Origin: Stramonita haemastoma
Lineage: Eukaryota; Mollusca; Gastropoda; Neogastropoda; Muricidae
Direction: 5' to 3'
NCBI GenBank assembly: GCA_030674155.1
Contig: CM060334.1
Span: forward strand, 31,220,374 to 31,284,373
Length of the DNA stretch: 64,000 bases
Shown: in pieces, positions 1 to 12,600 of the stretch
Layout: each line of letters starts with the position of its first letter
Numbering within the stretch: position 1 is the first letter of the stretch
Translations under genes and position numbers: made by a program
Notes under the pieces: model-generated
What the model was told of the DNA's origin: nothing
Databases searched by the model: none
Seen by the model: the letters and a program-made list of their open reading frames with translations, nothing else

Positions 1-2257
1 TGATGTACAATGGGAATCTCCCAAGGTCACCATAAACCATTTTATTAGGCGTCCTCGTTGGAACACCTAGGAATCTTTTACAAGCTGTTAAATGTACTTT
101 TTCAATATGTTCTAGTCTATTTATGCCCCATACCTCAGATGCATATAACAGAATTGGTTGAATTTTTATGTCAAAAATTTTAAAGAATACACTTGAGGTC
201 ATTTCTTTGTATTTGTTGAACACTTTATGTAATTGCATAACTGCTTTCTTTCCTTTTATTGCTAAATGATCTATACCCCTTTTGGCACTAATCTTAGTGG
301 TGAAATTAAACCCTAAATAACAATAACTATTCACTACTTCTAATCTCTTTCCATCATAAAACCATTTTTCATGTCGTCCCAGAAACCCTCCTTTTCTAAA
401 TACCATTATTTTTGTCTTATCCTTATTTACATATAATTGCATTTTTTTACAACACGAGTGCAAAATATTTAGTTGGTTTTGGAGACCTCTGGGAGTGGTT
501 GACAGCAGAGCTACATCATCTGCAAATAACATAATCAGCAAATCTGCAATACCAGGCAGCATTTGTACGCCATGTTTACCACTTTCCTCAACGTCATCAG
601 CTAACTGATTAATAAATATTGAAAATAACGTTGGGCTCAAGACACAACCCTGTCTTACTCCAGTTGGGCATTTAAACAGTTCAGTCAACTGAGATTTTGA
701 ACGTACACATGACAAAAGCGAGTTATACATTGCAGAGAGAGAAGCGAGGAATTTTCCGTTAACACCCTGTTTAATCAAGCACTCTAGAAGTTTATTATGG
801 CACACAGAGTCAAAAGCCTTTCTAAAGTCTACAAAGGCTACATACAGCTTCCTACCCTTTTTACTCAAACATTTCTGGACTGAGGCATATAAAGTAAAAA
901 TGTGATCAACTGTAGAATGTCTTTTCCGAAATCCGGCTTGCTTATCTGAAATCAAGTTATTAGTCTCTAACCAGTTATATAGTCTAGTATTTAGTATAGA
1001 AGTAAAACACTTAGAAATTATACTTAATAAAGATACACCTCTATAGTTATCAACATTATCTGGGTCCCCCTTTTTGTATATTGGAATTATTATAGCTTTA
1101 GACCACTGAACAGGATAAATTCCTTGGTCAAAGATATTATTGAATAATTTTGTTAGAAATTTATAAACAACATTTCCACCAGCTTTCAGCATTTCGGCAG
1201 AGATACTGTCTATACCACATGCTTTCCCTATCTTAAGTTTAGATATGGCTCGGATAACTTCACCCTCACTAATAGTTTGGTTTAGATCATGATCTAGGTC
1301 TTCTGAGATATCATATTCAATACTGATATCCTCTGCTTGGGTTTGATTTCTGTTTTGATATAAAGATTTAAAGTGGTTAAACCAGTCATCTAGTTTAATG
1401 TTATTATCGACTTTTTGTTTGCCACCACATCCCATGTTCCTCAAAAGTTTCCAAAACCGTGGTGACTCATTCATTTCTTTCACTAAGTTATCTGTTTGTA
1501 ATTTCCTAAACATTCGTTTTTTCATCTTTAACAGATATCTATACCTTTTCCTTACTTCTACATAAATTATTCTATCCTCTTCTTCACGAGATTTTCTAAA
1601 AATGTTAAGCTTTTTTCGGCATTCTTTCTTTAAGTTACAACATTCCTCATCAAACCATACTGATGTTCTCTTTTTCTTAGCCGAGAGTACCTTAAACATG
1701 CATTGGCTAGAGTCTTTCAGGCACTCCACAAAAACATCCAAAGCACTATCTATATTAGTATCTAAAGTTAAACTTGCTTCAATCAGTTTATTTTGGATTA
1801 TGCTGCTTTGCAACATCTCAGAAAATTCGCTTTCCTTTTCTTCTTTCCAAATAAACTTCTCCTGTGTCATATCTATATTTAAATTTGGTATCCCTGAATC
1901 ATTTACATTATGTTTATGTTCTATTTGTAAAACAACTGGTAGGTGGTCAGACTCTGTTATACTTTCAACCACAAGTGATGTACAATTCACATATAACAAC
2001 AGATCGCAAGAAACTATAAAGTAATCTACTGTACTTGCACCAGACGATCCAATAAAAGTACAGCTGTCATCAAATCTTTGTTCATTTAGACCGTTTAAAA
2101 TGGTACATTCAAATATATTGCACAAGTCAATCAATTGTGCACCAAAATTATTCATTTGACTATCTTGAGACTTTCTTGAAAAGTGGTCATTTTTTACAAC
2201 TATTTCATCAAAATCAGTAACATCCCCAAAGAAACACATATTTTCAGAAGCAGTGTC
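1..2257 (-). CDS. LINE ORF2, endonuclease C-terminus plus reverse transcriptase (partial at both ends)
   Basis: Reading the complement from 2257 to the window start gives about 752 codons with no stop. The frame is bounded upstream by an in-frame TAG at 2258..2260 and is still open at the left edge. Visible motifs are SDHLPV (endonuclease end, about residue 103), AFVDFRKAFD (RT palm, about residue 474), a GVRQGCVLSP block, the catalytic FADDVALL (about residue 578), and a C-terminal region with ILLYASEVWG. The protein would nick and reverse-transcribe at the target site. Lack of stops or frameshifts suggests a recent insertion. The N-terminal endonuclease is missing, so this copy cannot be autonomous. 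I translated this by hand; single-base misreadings are possible, but the frame agrees at both ends. Confidence 0.88.
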
Positions 2258-2262
2258 CTAGA
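1..2262 (-). mobile_element. 5'-truncated non-LTR retrotransposon (LINE), runs off the left edge
   Basis: The minus strand encodes the end of an AP-type endonuclease and then a reverse transcriptase. The element is cut at about 2262, inside the endonuclease, where an (AG)n tract begins; 5' truncation is the normal outcome of target-primed reverse transcription. Its 3' end lies left of the window. It sits in a PDE8 intron, antisense to that gene. The clade (Jockey/CR1/I-like) cannot be fixed from this part. Confidence 0.9.
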
Positions 2263-2319
2263 GAGAGAGAGAGACAGAGAGAGAGAGACAGAGAGAGAGA
2301 CAGAGAGTGTGTGTGTGTA
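2261..2319. repeat. (AG)n/(TG)n microsatellite
   Basis: GAGA tract with interspersed GACA, passing into GTGTGT. It marks the truncated 5' boundary of the LINE. Confidence 0.9.
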
Positions 2320-2646
2320 TGTGGAGGGGAGGGGGGTGATAGTGGTGTGGTTTTGTGTAAGGGGGGCGGGGGAGGGGTATTGTGTTTGTCAGGAGTGGCA
2401 TGTAGGTGTGTGTGTGATGGTGGTGGTAGGGCTGGTGGTGTAATGTTTGTTTTTGTGAGCATAATTTTGGTGTCTGTCCGTGTCAGTGTGTGTTCTTCTC
2501 AAAATTATCCTTCTATAGTCTCTTCTTCTGTGTGGGTTTTGTTTGTTTTTTGTTTTGTTTTTTGTTTTGTTTGTTTGTTCTTCATCATTGTAGGATCTGC
2601 ACTTTCAGAACGCTTGGTACGAATGTCTACTATTGTTACAATAACG

Positions 2647-2842
2647 GTGTGTGTGTGTATGTGTGCGTGTGTGTGCGTGCGTGCACGCGCGGGTGTGTGC
2701 GTGTGTGTGCGTGCTTGCGTGCATGCGTGTGTGTGTGTTTGTGTGTGTGTGTGAGTGTGTGTGCGTGTGTGCATGTGTGTGCGTGCGTGCGTGTGCGCTC
2801 GCGCGTGTGTGTGTGTGTGCGTGCGTGCGCGTTTGTGTGTGG
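2647..2842. repeat. (TG)n/(CGTG)n microsatellite
   Basis: Imperfect GTGTGTGC repeat that ends 8 bases before the first visible PDE8 exon. It takes the place of a normal polypyrimidine tract, leaving only TATTACAG before the exon. Confidence 0.9.
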
Positions 2843-2850
2843 TATTACAG

Positions 2851-2988
2851 TACGTGAACCACATGTACGAGCGGATCACAGGGTTCAGCAGCGAGGAGCT
2901 GGTAGGGCAGGACTCCAGGGAGCTGTGCCGCTCCGAACGTAACAAGGAACTGCTGGACACCATCGTGGCCCAGACCAAGAAGGGAAAG
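2851..2988 (+). CDS. PDE8: PDE8 exon (PAS domain, first visible)
   Basis: Phase 0 at both ends: TATTACAG before, AAG|GTTCGT after. It encodes [20 protein letters not shown] and the following PAS helix, ending in TKKGK. The donor GTTCGT is weak and is followed at once by a long pyrimidine microsatellite. Confidence 0.93.
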
Positions 2989-3056
2989 GTTCGTCTCTCT
3001 TTCTCTCTCTCTGTCTCTGTCTGTCTCTATCGTTCTGTCTGTCTGTCTGTCTTTCT

Positions 3057-3126
<70 letters not shown>

Positions 3127-6100
3127 TCTCTCTCTCTCTCTCTCTCTGTCTCTGTCTCTCTCTCTCTCCTTCTGTCTGTCTGTCTCCCCCCCCCCCTCTC
3201 TCTGTCTGTCTAACTGTCTTTCTGACTGACTGTCTGTCTCTGTCTCTCTCTTTGTCTATCTGTTTGTCAGTCCCTGACTTCCTGTCTCTGTATCTGTCTT
3301 CTTTCTGTCTGCCCCCCCCCCCTCCCCCTCTCTCTCTCTTTCTCTCTCTCAGTCTGTATGTTTGTCTTTTGGTTGTCTTTCTGTCTGTTTCTGTCTTTCT
3401 TTCTGTCTGTCTCTGTCTGTCTGTCTGTCTGTCTCTCTCTGTCTCTGTCTCTCTCTGTATTCATGGTATCAACTTCATAATGATGGTGGGTTGTTTTTTG
3501 ATCACACAATCATCATTGTTTACAAGAACAGGAAAGGTTTTTTTTAATTATAAATTTCATAGGCTGTATGTCTGTGTCTTGACATTTCTGAGACTGTTAG
3601 TGCATGTGTGTGGATAAAGAGACCAGATTCTAATCGTAATAACCCTTAAGTCAAGGCTACAGATTTCGATCTAGGTAGCCTCTGGCAGATAAAGGTTCAG
3701 GATCTTCAGTCTTAGGCCTACCAGGTCAACTGTGCAGGTCTACCACTGGTTCTGCTTTACTCTCAACATTATTAGTATGTATGCGGAAGGTCAAATTTGT
3801 GCATTAAAGATCCCGCAAGTCAAACTACCAGCGTTCACAGGGGTTGAAGAGAAGATTTAATAAGAATCCAACATGCACTTGGTCCTTGACACATGCGCTG
3901 AATTATACAGTTGATCAGCCATGTGCAACCTGAAACTAATTCTAAAACTCTTTTAAAATAACGAAGTGTTGTGTTTATGCATGCGCGTGATGCGTGCACT
4001 AGTGTATAGGTTTATAGATTATATAGTATCAGAGGGAGAAAGGGAAGACTGCCAATGGCTCACTGACGTAATGCCGGCATGCACTGTGTAGGCCTAGATC
4101 TAGTGGACGTCAGACAGTTTGGGGTTTGAGCACATGCGTGTTATATGCTTGTGCGTAAGGAGGAAGGGAGGAAGAGGGGTTGAACTCTGGGTAAGTGCAT
4201 CCTCTGAGAAAAATTTTAGCAAATTTTTCGCACAGCAAATGCGCGAAAACTCCACGATAGCAAGAACGACCGGACAGTTTTACGACAGTCATCTGTATTC
4301 ATGCAGGAAAATAAATTTTATAGAGTGAGTGAATGGTGATTTGTTTAAAAGAAATAAATGTAGTGATGACAAGGCGAAAGGACAGAAAGACGGATACGTT
4401 AACATATAACTGATGGGGAAAAAAGGCCAGTTTTACCGATACAGAGCAGTCTTGCTCGGCACGACATTGATACAGCTAGACTCTTTTACGGCAATCTCGT
4501 CATTCCTCGCACGTGCTACGAATCTCGTCCTATGTTTGTGCCCACCGGTTCAACAAAGTGTTCGCAATGAACATGCTCCTGTTTTACTCTTTACCTGTCT
4601 GTTCAGCTTGCATGACAGTAACAAGCAACCGTTGCAGAAGGCTCGTTCTTCATTTTGTCGGGGATTTTGGTAGAAAACGAAATCAGGGATAAGGGTAGAA
4701 AACGAAATTGGGGATATGGCTAGAAAACAAAATTTTAGCAAGTCAAAGTGAGGAGACCCAGTTTCATTTTAGATCTGTTAGTGGCGTAGTGCTATGGACT
4801 TTACAGTTTGAGGTAAAACACGCAGTTAGTTAAACAGTTAGTGACAGCTATAGATACCATCATCTTAGGAGGGGGAAGGCAGTGTTGAGATAGTTCTTTT
4901 GGGTGAGGCCTTTATTTTAATAATCGGCTGTTTTCTACGAGGGCCGAAGTCTAAGAGTTAAGTTTTAGTTTTAACCAATACACTGACCATTAACAATTCT
5001 CACGTCAGCCCCAGAAATTGTGATGTTTATTGATGTACTTTCTACGGCTGCTGGTAAACTAAGGGCTTAGACAGCTCAGGGTTTTGTCAGCTTGCACTGT
5101 CAAAAGAACTTTAAATCCCGAGGTTCATATTACTATAGTATTAGCCAGGAAGCAAAACTGGAAGAGTTTCGAGACTATCAAGCTCTATTTTTTTTATGTA
5201 TGTTTTTTTTTTCGTTGTTAGTTGTACAACAAATGATCGTGAGAAAAGAAAAACGTGCATAGTGAAATAGTAGGCTAAAAGTACAAGACCCAAAGTCGCT
5301 GGGTTTTATTTCAGCTTGAAAAAGTGTATAATATAGGCATATAGCTTGAAGTGTTCTTTCATCCCCCACACCCAGTACAGTAGATGTGAAAGGGGGTGGG
5401 GGGGGGGGGGGGGGGTAAATCTCTTCCTACATAAACTGATAACATGAAAAGATTTCCAACTTCCTACCTCATGTAAGAGCTGTTCTAATTTGAAAGTTTA
5501 GATCTAGATAACGAAATTGTGATTTTAGATCTGAGAGTTCCAACCTTTCACGTCACATAAACAGTGTTTTGATGTTCAAGTGTTAAAATGTTAGATTTTG
5601 ATTTCATTTTTTACTACCACCAATGGCACCATTGATAGCTATTGGTATTCTGTATAACTATTAGTCTATTACATATCTTATCTTTGGCCATCCCCTGTAT
5701 TGAGTTCATTATAGCTTAGGGTGGCCAAAAAAACACCAGTTCATTCTATCACATTGAAAGCCTTTTTTCCATTTTTTGTTGTTGAAGGGGGTGGTTTGCT
5801 TCTTTTCCTGTGTGTGGATATCAGTGATTCTAGCCTAAGGGAGAATGTGTAAATAAATGAATATAAACATTTTATACCACCCCCTCTCCTGTGTGATTGA
5901 AAGTCTGCACTTTTCGTTCTGGTGGTTGTATGATCTTCACAAGAGGGAATGAGTGGTGCTTAAATCTTGATATTTGTAAATTATATTGCTGAGAAATCTC
6001 GAGAGAATATAATGTATACATATGTATATAATATATACAACTCTCTTTTTACCCCCCCCCCCCCCCCCCAACCTCCCCCCTTTTCAGGAAAATATTTTTC

Positions 6101-6612
6101 AATCTCTTTTCTCAGGGTTAATGAGATCTTTAATGGAAATGGGGTGGTGGTTAAAGCAGTATAAATTATAATATTTTTCCCCACTGAGAGAAAGGCTAAA
6201 CATTAGATAATGTGAATTAAAGCTAAGTTTTTCCTTTGGACAGGAAAAATATACATACATACATGCATTCATACATTGCCACAGTTGAAAATAGTCTTCA
6301 TACCTTTTAATATATTTCAAATATGTTTTTTTGCTATAAAAAAAAGGAAGTTAAAACATGTTTAAAACTCTTTGTGTGCAGTACTGGGAAGGAACATACT
6401 ACACGCGGCGGAAAAGTGGAGATACCATTCCCTACCACTGTAGAGTCACTCCTGTCCTGGGTCCAGGCGGGTGAGTTGTGGAACATTGGTATAGTCAGTA
6501 TGTCCATGGAAAAAAGAAAACTATAGTCAGTAGGCATTGAGTATCTAGATGCGTATTCCTATAAATTTTCAACGTAGACCTTCAGAGTTAGTGAGTGAGT
6601 GTGTGGAGAGAG

Positions 6613-6643
<31 letters not shown>

Positions 6644-9600
6644 GTGTTCATCATTATAGACTAGTCTATGTCCAATGTTGCCAAAAGTATTCTAGAGATT
6701 GTTGATCAAGTTTCTGGTTCAATCATTTTGCTTTTCAAAAGTTCCCAAGGCCAGGGGAGGGGGGTGGGGTGGGATTGATCTCTTTTTATACTCTTTTTAT
6801 TTCTAGATTAACTTATGAAATCAGAGTCTGCGGCAGAGCAAAAGCAACATGTTTTGTGTTTTTCTGTTGTGCAGGAAAATCAGCCAGTATGTGGCCGTCA
6901 AGTCTGCATCTTCTGACACCTTCTCCCAAATTGCTAATGGTAAGTGTGCCATGAAGAGCTTAGTTTTTAAAAAGCATAAGTTAAGTATGGCAGCTTCTGG
7001 ATTGGTAATGGTCATGTCAGTATAGTAATGCTATAGTATAGTATAGTATAGTATAGTATAGTATAGTATAGTATAGTATAGTATAGTATAGTAGTGGTGG
7101 TGTGACTGCCCCATGGGTTGTGAAGTCATGAAAAGTCCAGCATGAACCCAAAGCTGTACCTGTGCATTAGGTCAAGGGGCTGATCAAACATCTGCTTACT
7201 GGATTTCTTGGCAAATCAGTGGTGTAGCATGTGTGGAGTATTCCTCATGCTATGTCGCCATCTTCAGAAAACGGAAGCTTGCGACAAGAAGAAATGGAAG
7301 ACAGAAGAGGAAGAGGAATAAATGTTGTTGCTGTTGCATGTCACTTAAAAATATGGGTGCTAAACAGCTGCACATGTGGGAGGAACACTGTGGCTGCTTT
7401 CTCAAGCACACACTGTAATTTTGGGACACATCTGCGGATTGTGTCAAGTTATTTTTGATATTGTTTGTGGGTTTCTAATTTCCACTGCATGCTGCTGCTG
7501 TTGTTGCATTGAAGGAGAGTGCAGCTGTATCTCAGGGTTTTTTTCATTGGTTGCATCACCCTCTGTTGTTCTTTCTCTCCTTCAAAGATGGAAAAGTTTG
7601 GTTGGTTACATGTACATACATGTACACTTTGTGTTTTTATCAACATTGCTTTTAAAGGTTACAGTTTATTTTCCCCTATGTTCCATTTTTGGGGGGGGGG
7701 TGTTTTTTTTTTGTCAAGTCAAAAACACTTTTAATTATCCCATGAAGGGCAATTACAATACTGTCAAGCATATTGATACAAGTCGTAATCAAAAGACACA
7801 ACATAGCTACATTTTGTATTTGTTAAAACATTTTTAAGATAACTTCAAATAAAAAATACCACACACATTCCTTGGCTACAGCTCTGAGGTTCACCCATGG
7901 TGAGATTTTGTGTATGTGGCGGTTTTTACCCAGCAGTAAGCATAAAGAAACTGCGTTCCAACTTCGGGGATGGTTTTCAATTTTCATTCCTTGATTGTTG
8001 CTCTCTGAAGAGACTGATAAAGCTGATTGCCAGTCTGAGGTTAGAATGGTCACAAGAATGTGTGACAGTTTTTTCCTGGTGATGAAAGGCATACATCGGA
8101 CTGCACAAGGTCCCTTGCACAATATGGTACTTATTCTGCATTGTCAGACCAGTTTCCATAATTTTGTAAAAACTTATTTTTACAAGTGGAAATAACCCTT
8201 GCTAAATTTTTTGTACCTGCTCTGTCAAAGTGTAGTTTGTGCATTTTCAAAAAATGTTTTGAATTAAAAAAAAAAAAAAAAGCTTGGTATTTATGATGTA
8301 CTGATATTTGTTTAATGTCTAATGGTTAAATTTAAGAGATGGCATGTAAACTTTGAAAAGAACTTGTTTAAAATGGATACAGTTTTGGGTGACACTGTGA
8401 ACTGACCGACTCTTCCATCCCATGGTTTCAGGTGGTCTTCACGGCATTCCGCGTCGACGAGAGTCCATGGCCAGAGTACACTCCACCATGATAGAGGCTC
8501 CAATCACTAAGGTACAGTCCGCTTGACATTTTGGGTTTTTTAAATAAATCCTTAAGTATGTTTATGTGTTGCCGCCGCGGTAGTCGAGTGGTTAGGGCAT
8601 TGGACTCGTAATCTAAAGGTTGCGGGTTCGATCCCAGCTGTCGGCTATGGCGTTGTGCCCTTGGAAAAGGCACTTTACGGCTATTTTCTCACCCCACCCA
8701 GGTGTAAAAGGGGTACCAACCTTGTGTTGGGGGGTTAACCCTGCGATAGACTGGCGTCCTATCCAGGGGGGAGCCTATGACTCTCAGTCGCTTAGCGCCA
8801 CAGAAACCGGGATAAGCACCGGCCTGATGAGCCTTAGGCTCGGGACAGACTTTTAACTTTTTAACTTTTTATGTTTATGTGTTAGATAGAAGAACTGAAA
8901 CCAGGTGCCAGCTTCTCAGAAAAGTGACAGGGGGTTGATATGATCTCTCGCTGTCCACTGGAAATCAGATGATCCTGTATGTCCCCTTTGTCAGGACAAG
9001 TAAATAACTGAGCATGTCTTAAGCTTGTGTAAAGTATAGTGGTAATGAACTATCCAGTTTTAGAGATGCGATTCAGAAAACTGAGTGGGAATAGCAGTGA
9101 CAGAAACAGTTGTAGGTCTAAATATGGCTGTTGGTAGTCGCCCTGTGAAGACGAGGCTTTGCATACAGGCTGTTTTGATGGCAGATGATATATTGGGACT
9201 ATCTTTGTGTTTGCTGCTTTTGACAAGTTCCTGATCAATGTCAACAGTTGGAACACCTAAGCAAATAACCGCTTGAAACAATTAGGTATTTTTATCCACA
9301 TGCAAAACAAATGTTGGGAATGTTCAAACATAACATACACCCTTTAGCTGATGGGGATGCACAGAGCCAGTGATTGAATGAGTGTTGGTGACTGGCGGTT
9401 GGTCAGGTGATCAACATGATCAACGCAGCCCAGGAGTCCAGCTCGCTGACGGTGGCCCAGGCTCTGGAGAGAGTGGTGGAGATCCTGCGCACATCGGAGC
9501 TCTATGCCCCTCTCTTCTCCGCACGCGGCTGTGAGGAGGACCCCATGACCAGTGACCTGGTTGGGGGCTTGGTGTCGGTGAGTGTCCATCAGGGGGTGGG

Positions 9601-12600
9601 TGCGTGCCTGCGTGCGTGTAGCTGCTAACCATTCCTGTTTTCCTGAAATGTTTCTGGTTTTTAGGTGTGGTTCTAGTTTTTGAAGAAAATTTTCCGTTTT
9701 CTGAAATAAATTTTAAAAAGCCTATACGAGTATGAAGTCAACATACATGCTAGTTTCTAATGTCATTCACCAAGATGTCATAAAAGAAAGGCATAAAATG
9801 TACAGCTAGCCCTGTCAGAAGTTTGTTCACAAATTTATACGAGGAGGATTTTCCATAAATTGATCAGTCTTGACAAGGCAAAAGTTACATTTTCTGCTAT
9901 GCACTGTGTCATTGCAAGTTTAATATTTCACATGGCCGACAAAAGGATGTCACTGCAGATAACAGTCCAGATTTGTTTACTGCTATGATTTTGGCATGGC
10001 ATAGCATACTCGATTTTAACTATCTATGCTGCCATGGCAGTTGTAAAAAAACAAAGATTTTTCCAAGTTTATAGTGCTGATAAGTGCATGTGAATGCATT
10101 TATAGTGCCAATTTTAATATATGTGAATGCACAGACAAAACAAAACAGCCGTACAGATGACAGTAGTTAAGGGACAAAATGACTGTGTATGGGCATTAAG
10201 AAAGTTGAGCATTGATCACTGTATCCAGATGGATTTGTGTCCGTCAAAGTTCAAAAGAAGTAAGCAGGGCTAGAAATAATAATAATAATAATACATGGAA
10301 TTTGTATAGCGCTATCTCTTGTAAAAACAAATCAAAGCGCTTTCATTCGACCTACACAACACACAATCAACAACTTTTTACAGTTTTAACAAATTCAAAT
10401 ATACACACACACAACACGCATGCACGCAGCACGCCCCCGCGCACACACACCTACAAACGTTAAGCACTTTGGCAGGTGGATGTTGAAGGCAGGGACAGGT
10501 AAGAGATGGAAGCGGAAGGAGAAAAACTTAGGTTTGAAATAAGTGTGTCTTGAGGTTGGATTTAAAAGTGTCATAAGTAGGCTTTTGCCGGAGGGAGAGA
10601 GGAAGGTCGTTCCAGATCGATGGACCAGAAACAGAGAAAGAGCGGTGGCCAACGGTAGATAGGTTGAATCTGGGTATTCTTAAAGACAAAGTATCTGCCG
10701 AGGAGCGGAGGGAGCGAGAAGGTGTGTACAAGTGAAGACATTCACAGAGGTAGGAGGGTGCAGTATTGTGGAGACATTTGTAACAGAGGGTATTGATCTT
10801 GTAGTTTACTCTCTGTGGTACGGGCAGCCAATGGAGAGATTGCAAGAGAGGGGTAATGTGCTCGGATTTTTTCTTTCTGAGGACCAGACGAGCTGCAGAG
10901 TTTTGTATATGTTGAAGGGAGTGGATGGATGATGCTGGCAGACCAGCCAAAAGAGAATTGCAATAGTCCAGACGTGAGAGAATAAGAGAAGTGACAAGTT
11001 TGGATGTTGCATCAGTGGACAGGTACTTACGAATTGCGCTAATACGCCGTAGTTGATAGTAGCATGACTGACAGGTTTGGGTAATGAATTTTTGCATGGA
11101 GAGAGTGTTGTCGACAACGACTCCTAGATACTTCACAGAAGTGGATAGCGGAACTGACGTATTGCCGAATTCTATTGAAGTTGTTGGAACGGAGGAGAGT
11201 TTGTGTTTGGTGCCTACGAGCATGGCTTCGGTTTTATCTGCATTTAGTTGTAATTTGTTTTGTATCATCCAGTGTTGGATATCTTGAAGGCAGTTGGTCA
11301 TATTTGTCAAAAGAGAAGGAAGATTTTCAGGTGTGTCACTGCTTTGAATCTGCGAGTCATCGGCATAAAAGTGATAATTGATATGATGACGGTCTATTAT
11401 ATGTGACAATGGAGCAGTATAGAGGGTAAAAAGAAGAGGGCCCAGAACTGATCCCTGAGGGACACCGCATTCCAGTATGGACTCGGTCTGCTAGGTATGA
11501 GGTGAACCAGGTGAGGGCTGTGCCTTTAATGCCAAACATGTTTTGGAGACGGGAGAGAAGAATTGAATGGTCTGTATCAAAGGCAGCAGATAAGTCAAGG
11601 AGAGTAAGAAGGGAGATTTTCCCTGAGTCGGAAGCATGGTGAAGCATGTTTAGAGTATGAACCAGGGTGGTTTCAGTGCTGTGGTTGACGCGATAGGCAG
11701 ACTGAAAAGGGGGAAAGAGATTATTGGAAAGAAGATGGCTGTTGAGTTGTTTCAGAACATTTCATAGAAATGAGTATTTGATGCTGTGTAATTGATGAAA
11801 GCAGAGTCCACACTATATATATATATTTTTTCCTGAGCATGTGATGAATAGCATCAACCTGTAGACAGGTAGCGGACAGATGTGAAGCTGTAGCCAACTA
11901 TAAAGTACCAACATAGTCCGGCCCTGATTTGACACTAGACCGCAATTTTTTAAAAGAAAAAAAAAATCAATGCAGTCAGTGCTCAATGCTTTTCTGTAAA
12001 CATTTTTATTTACTGATCTTGTACTTCATGAATGCGGATGTGATAAGTGATAGCTGTACTTTTGTTTTCCACCTGGTTTTGCATAATTTTTTTCCTCACT
12101 TCATCATCTTGCCAAGAGATAAAGTTTGCTCCTTGAACCATAAAAAATACTTCAGCTGATCTCTTGGAATCTTAAAGAAACCATAAAAATTTTGTTTGTC
12201 TTTGCCAAAATACTAAGACATAGATATTTTTCATAACAGGATAGTTTTTTTTAGGCAGAATGTTGGATCATGTTTTATGAGTACACAATGTGGTAATAAA
12301 CAGAAAAAATAAAATGTAAAGATTTTATAAAATGCAAATGACAAAAATGAATAACTTGATTGGCTTTCTCTTGTTTTTAAGTTAAACTGGTAGTTTTTGT
12401 TTCATAGGCTGCAAGCACAAAGTTCCCCCCCCCCCCAAAAAAAAAAATGCTCTGGCAAAATAAAAAGCAAGCTACATTCTGTTTTTATTTCAAGTCATTT
12501 GCTTCAGTAAATTAAGATTTGTTTTTGTCTGACAGCAAAGCATGACGAGGCGGAATTCCGGACATGATGTTCAGCCCCACAGATCTTGTAAGCCTTTTGA

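Larger units (their letters stand above)
6940..8431 (+). other. PDE8 intron with pentanucleotide and dispersed repeats
   Basis: Holds a (TATAG)n tract, a short dispersed repeat also seen near 54560-54610 (AAGTCAAAAACACTTT motif at about 7717) and a copy of the TGGTGAGATTTTG repeat. No coding signal. Confidence 0.7.
10270..11762 (-). mobile_element. CR1/L2-like LINE fragment with internal deletion
   Basis: The minus strand encodes the RT from about [20 protein letters not shown] through [12 protein letters not shown] to [10 protein letters not shown] and the conserved C-terminal region ([22 protein letters not shown]), ending HLFQT* at 10528. Near 11480 the frame breaks: residues expected between LADRV and [13 protein letters not shown] are missing. 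The 3' end is a (TTA)n tail next to a TAGCGCTATACAAATTCCAT motif. The copy is dead and 5'-truncated. Confidence 0.9.
9578..12535 (+). other. PDE8 intron carrying a LINE fragment
   Basis: Three kilobases. The central half is a minus-strand LINE; the flanks are A/T-rich with no exon-like sequence. Confidence 0.7.

Noticed and set aside
1602..2024. Plus-strand 140-codon frame
   Set aside because: Antisense shadow of the LINE reading frame.
2490..3617. Long Cys/Val- and Ser/Leu-rich reading frames
   Set aside because: They are translations of (TG)n and (CT)n microsatellites in overlapping frames; only 2851-2988 within them is a real exon.
8571..8640. Functional tRNA-Thr gene
   Set aside because: The head has pol III boxes but no proper acceptor-stem pairing, it continues into a SINE body with a target-site duplication, and it recurs at five sites.
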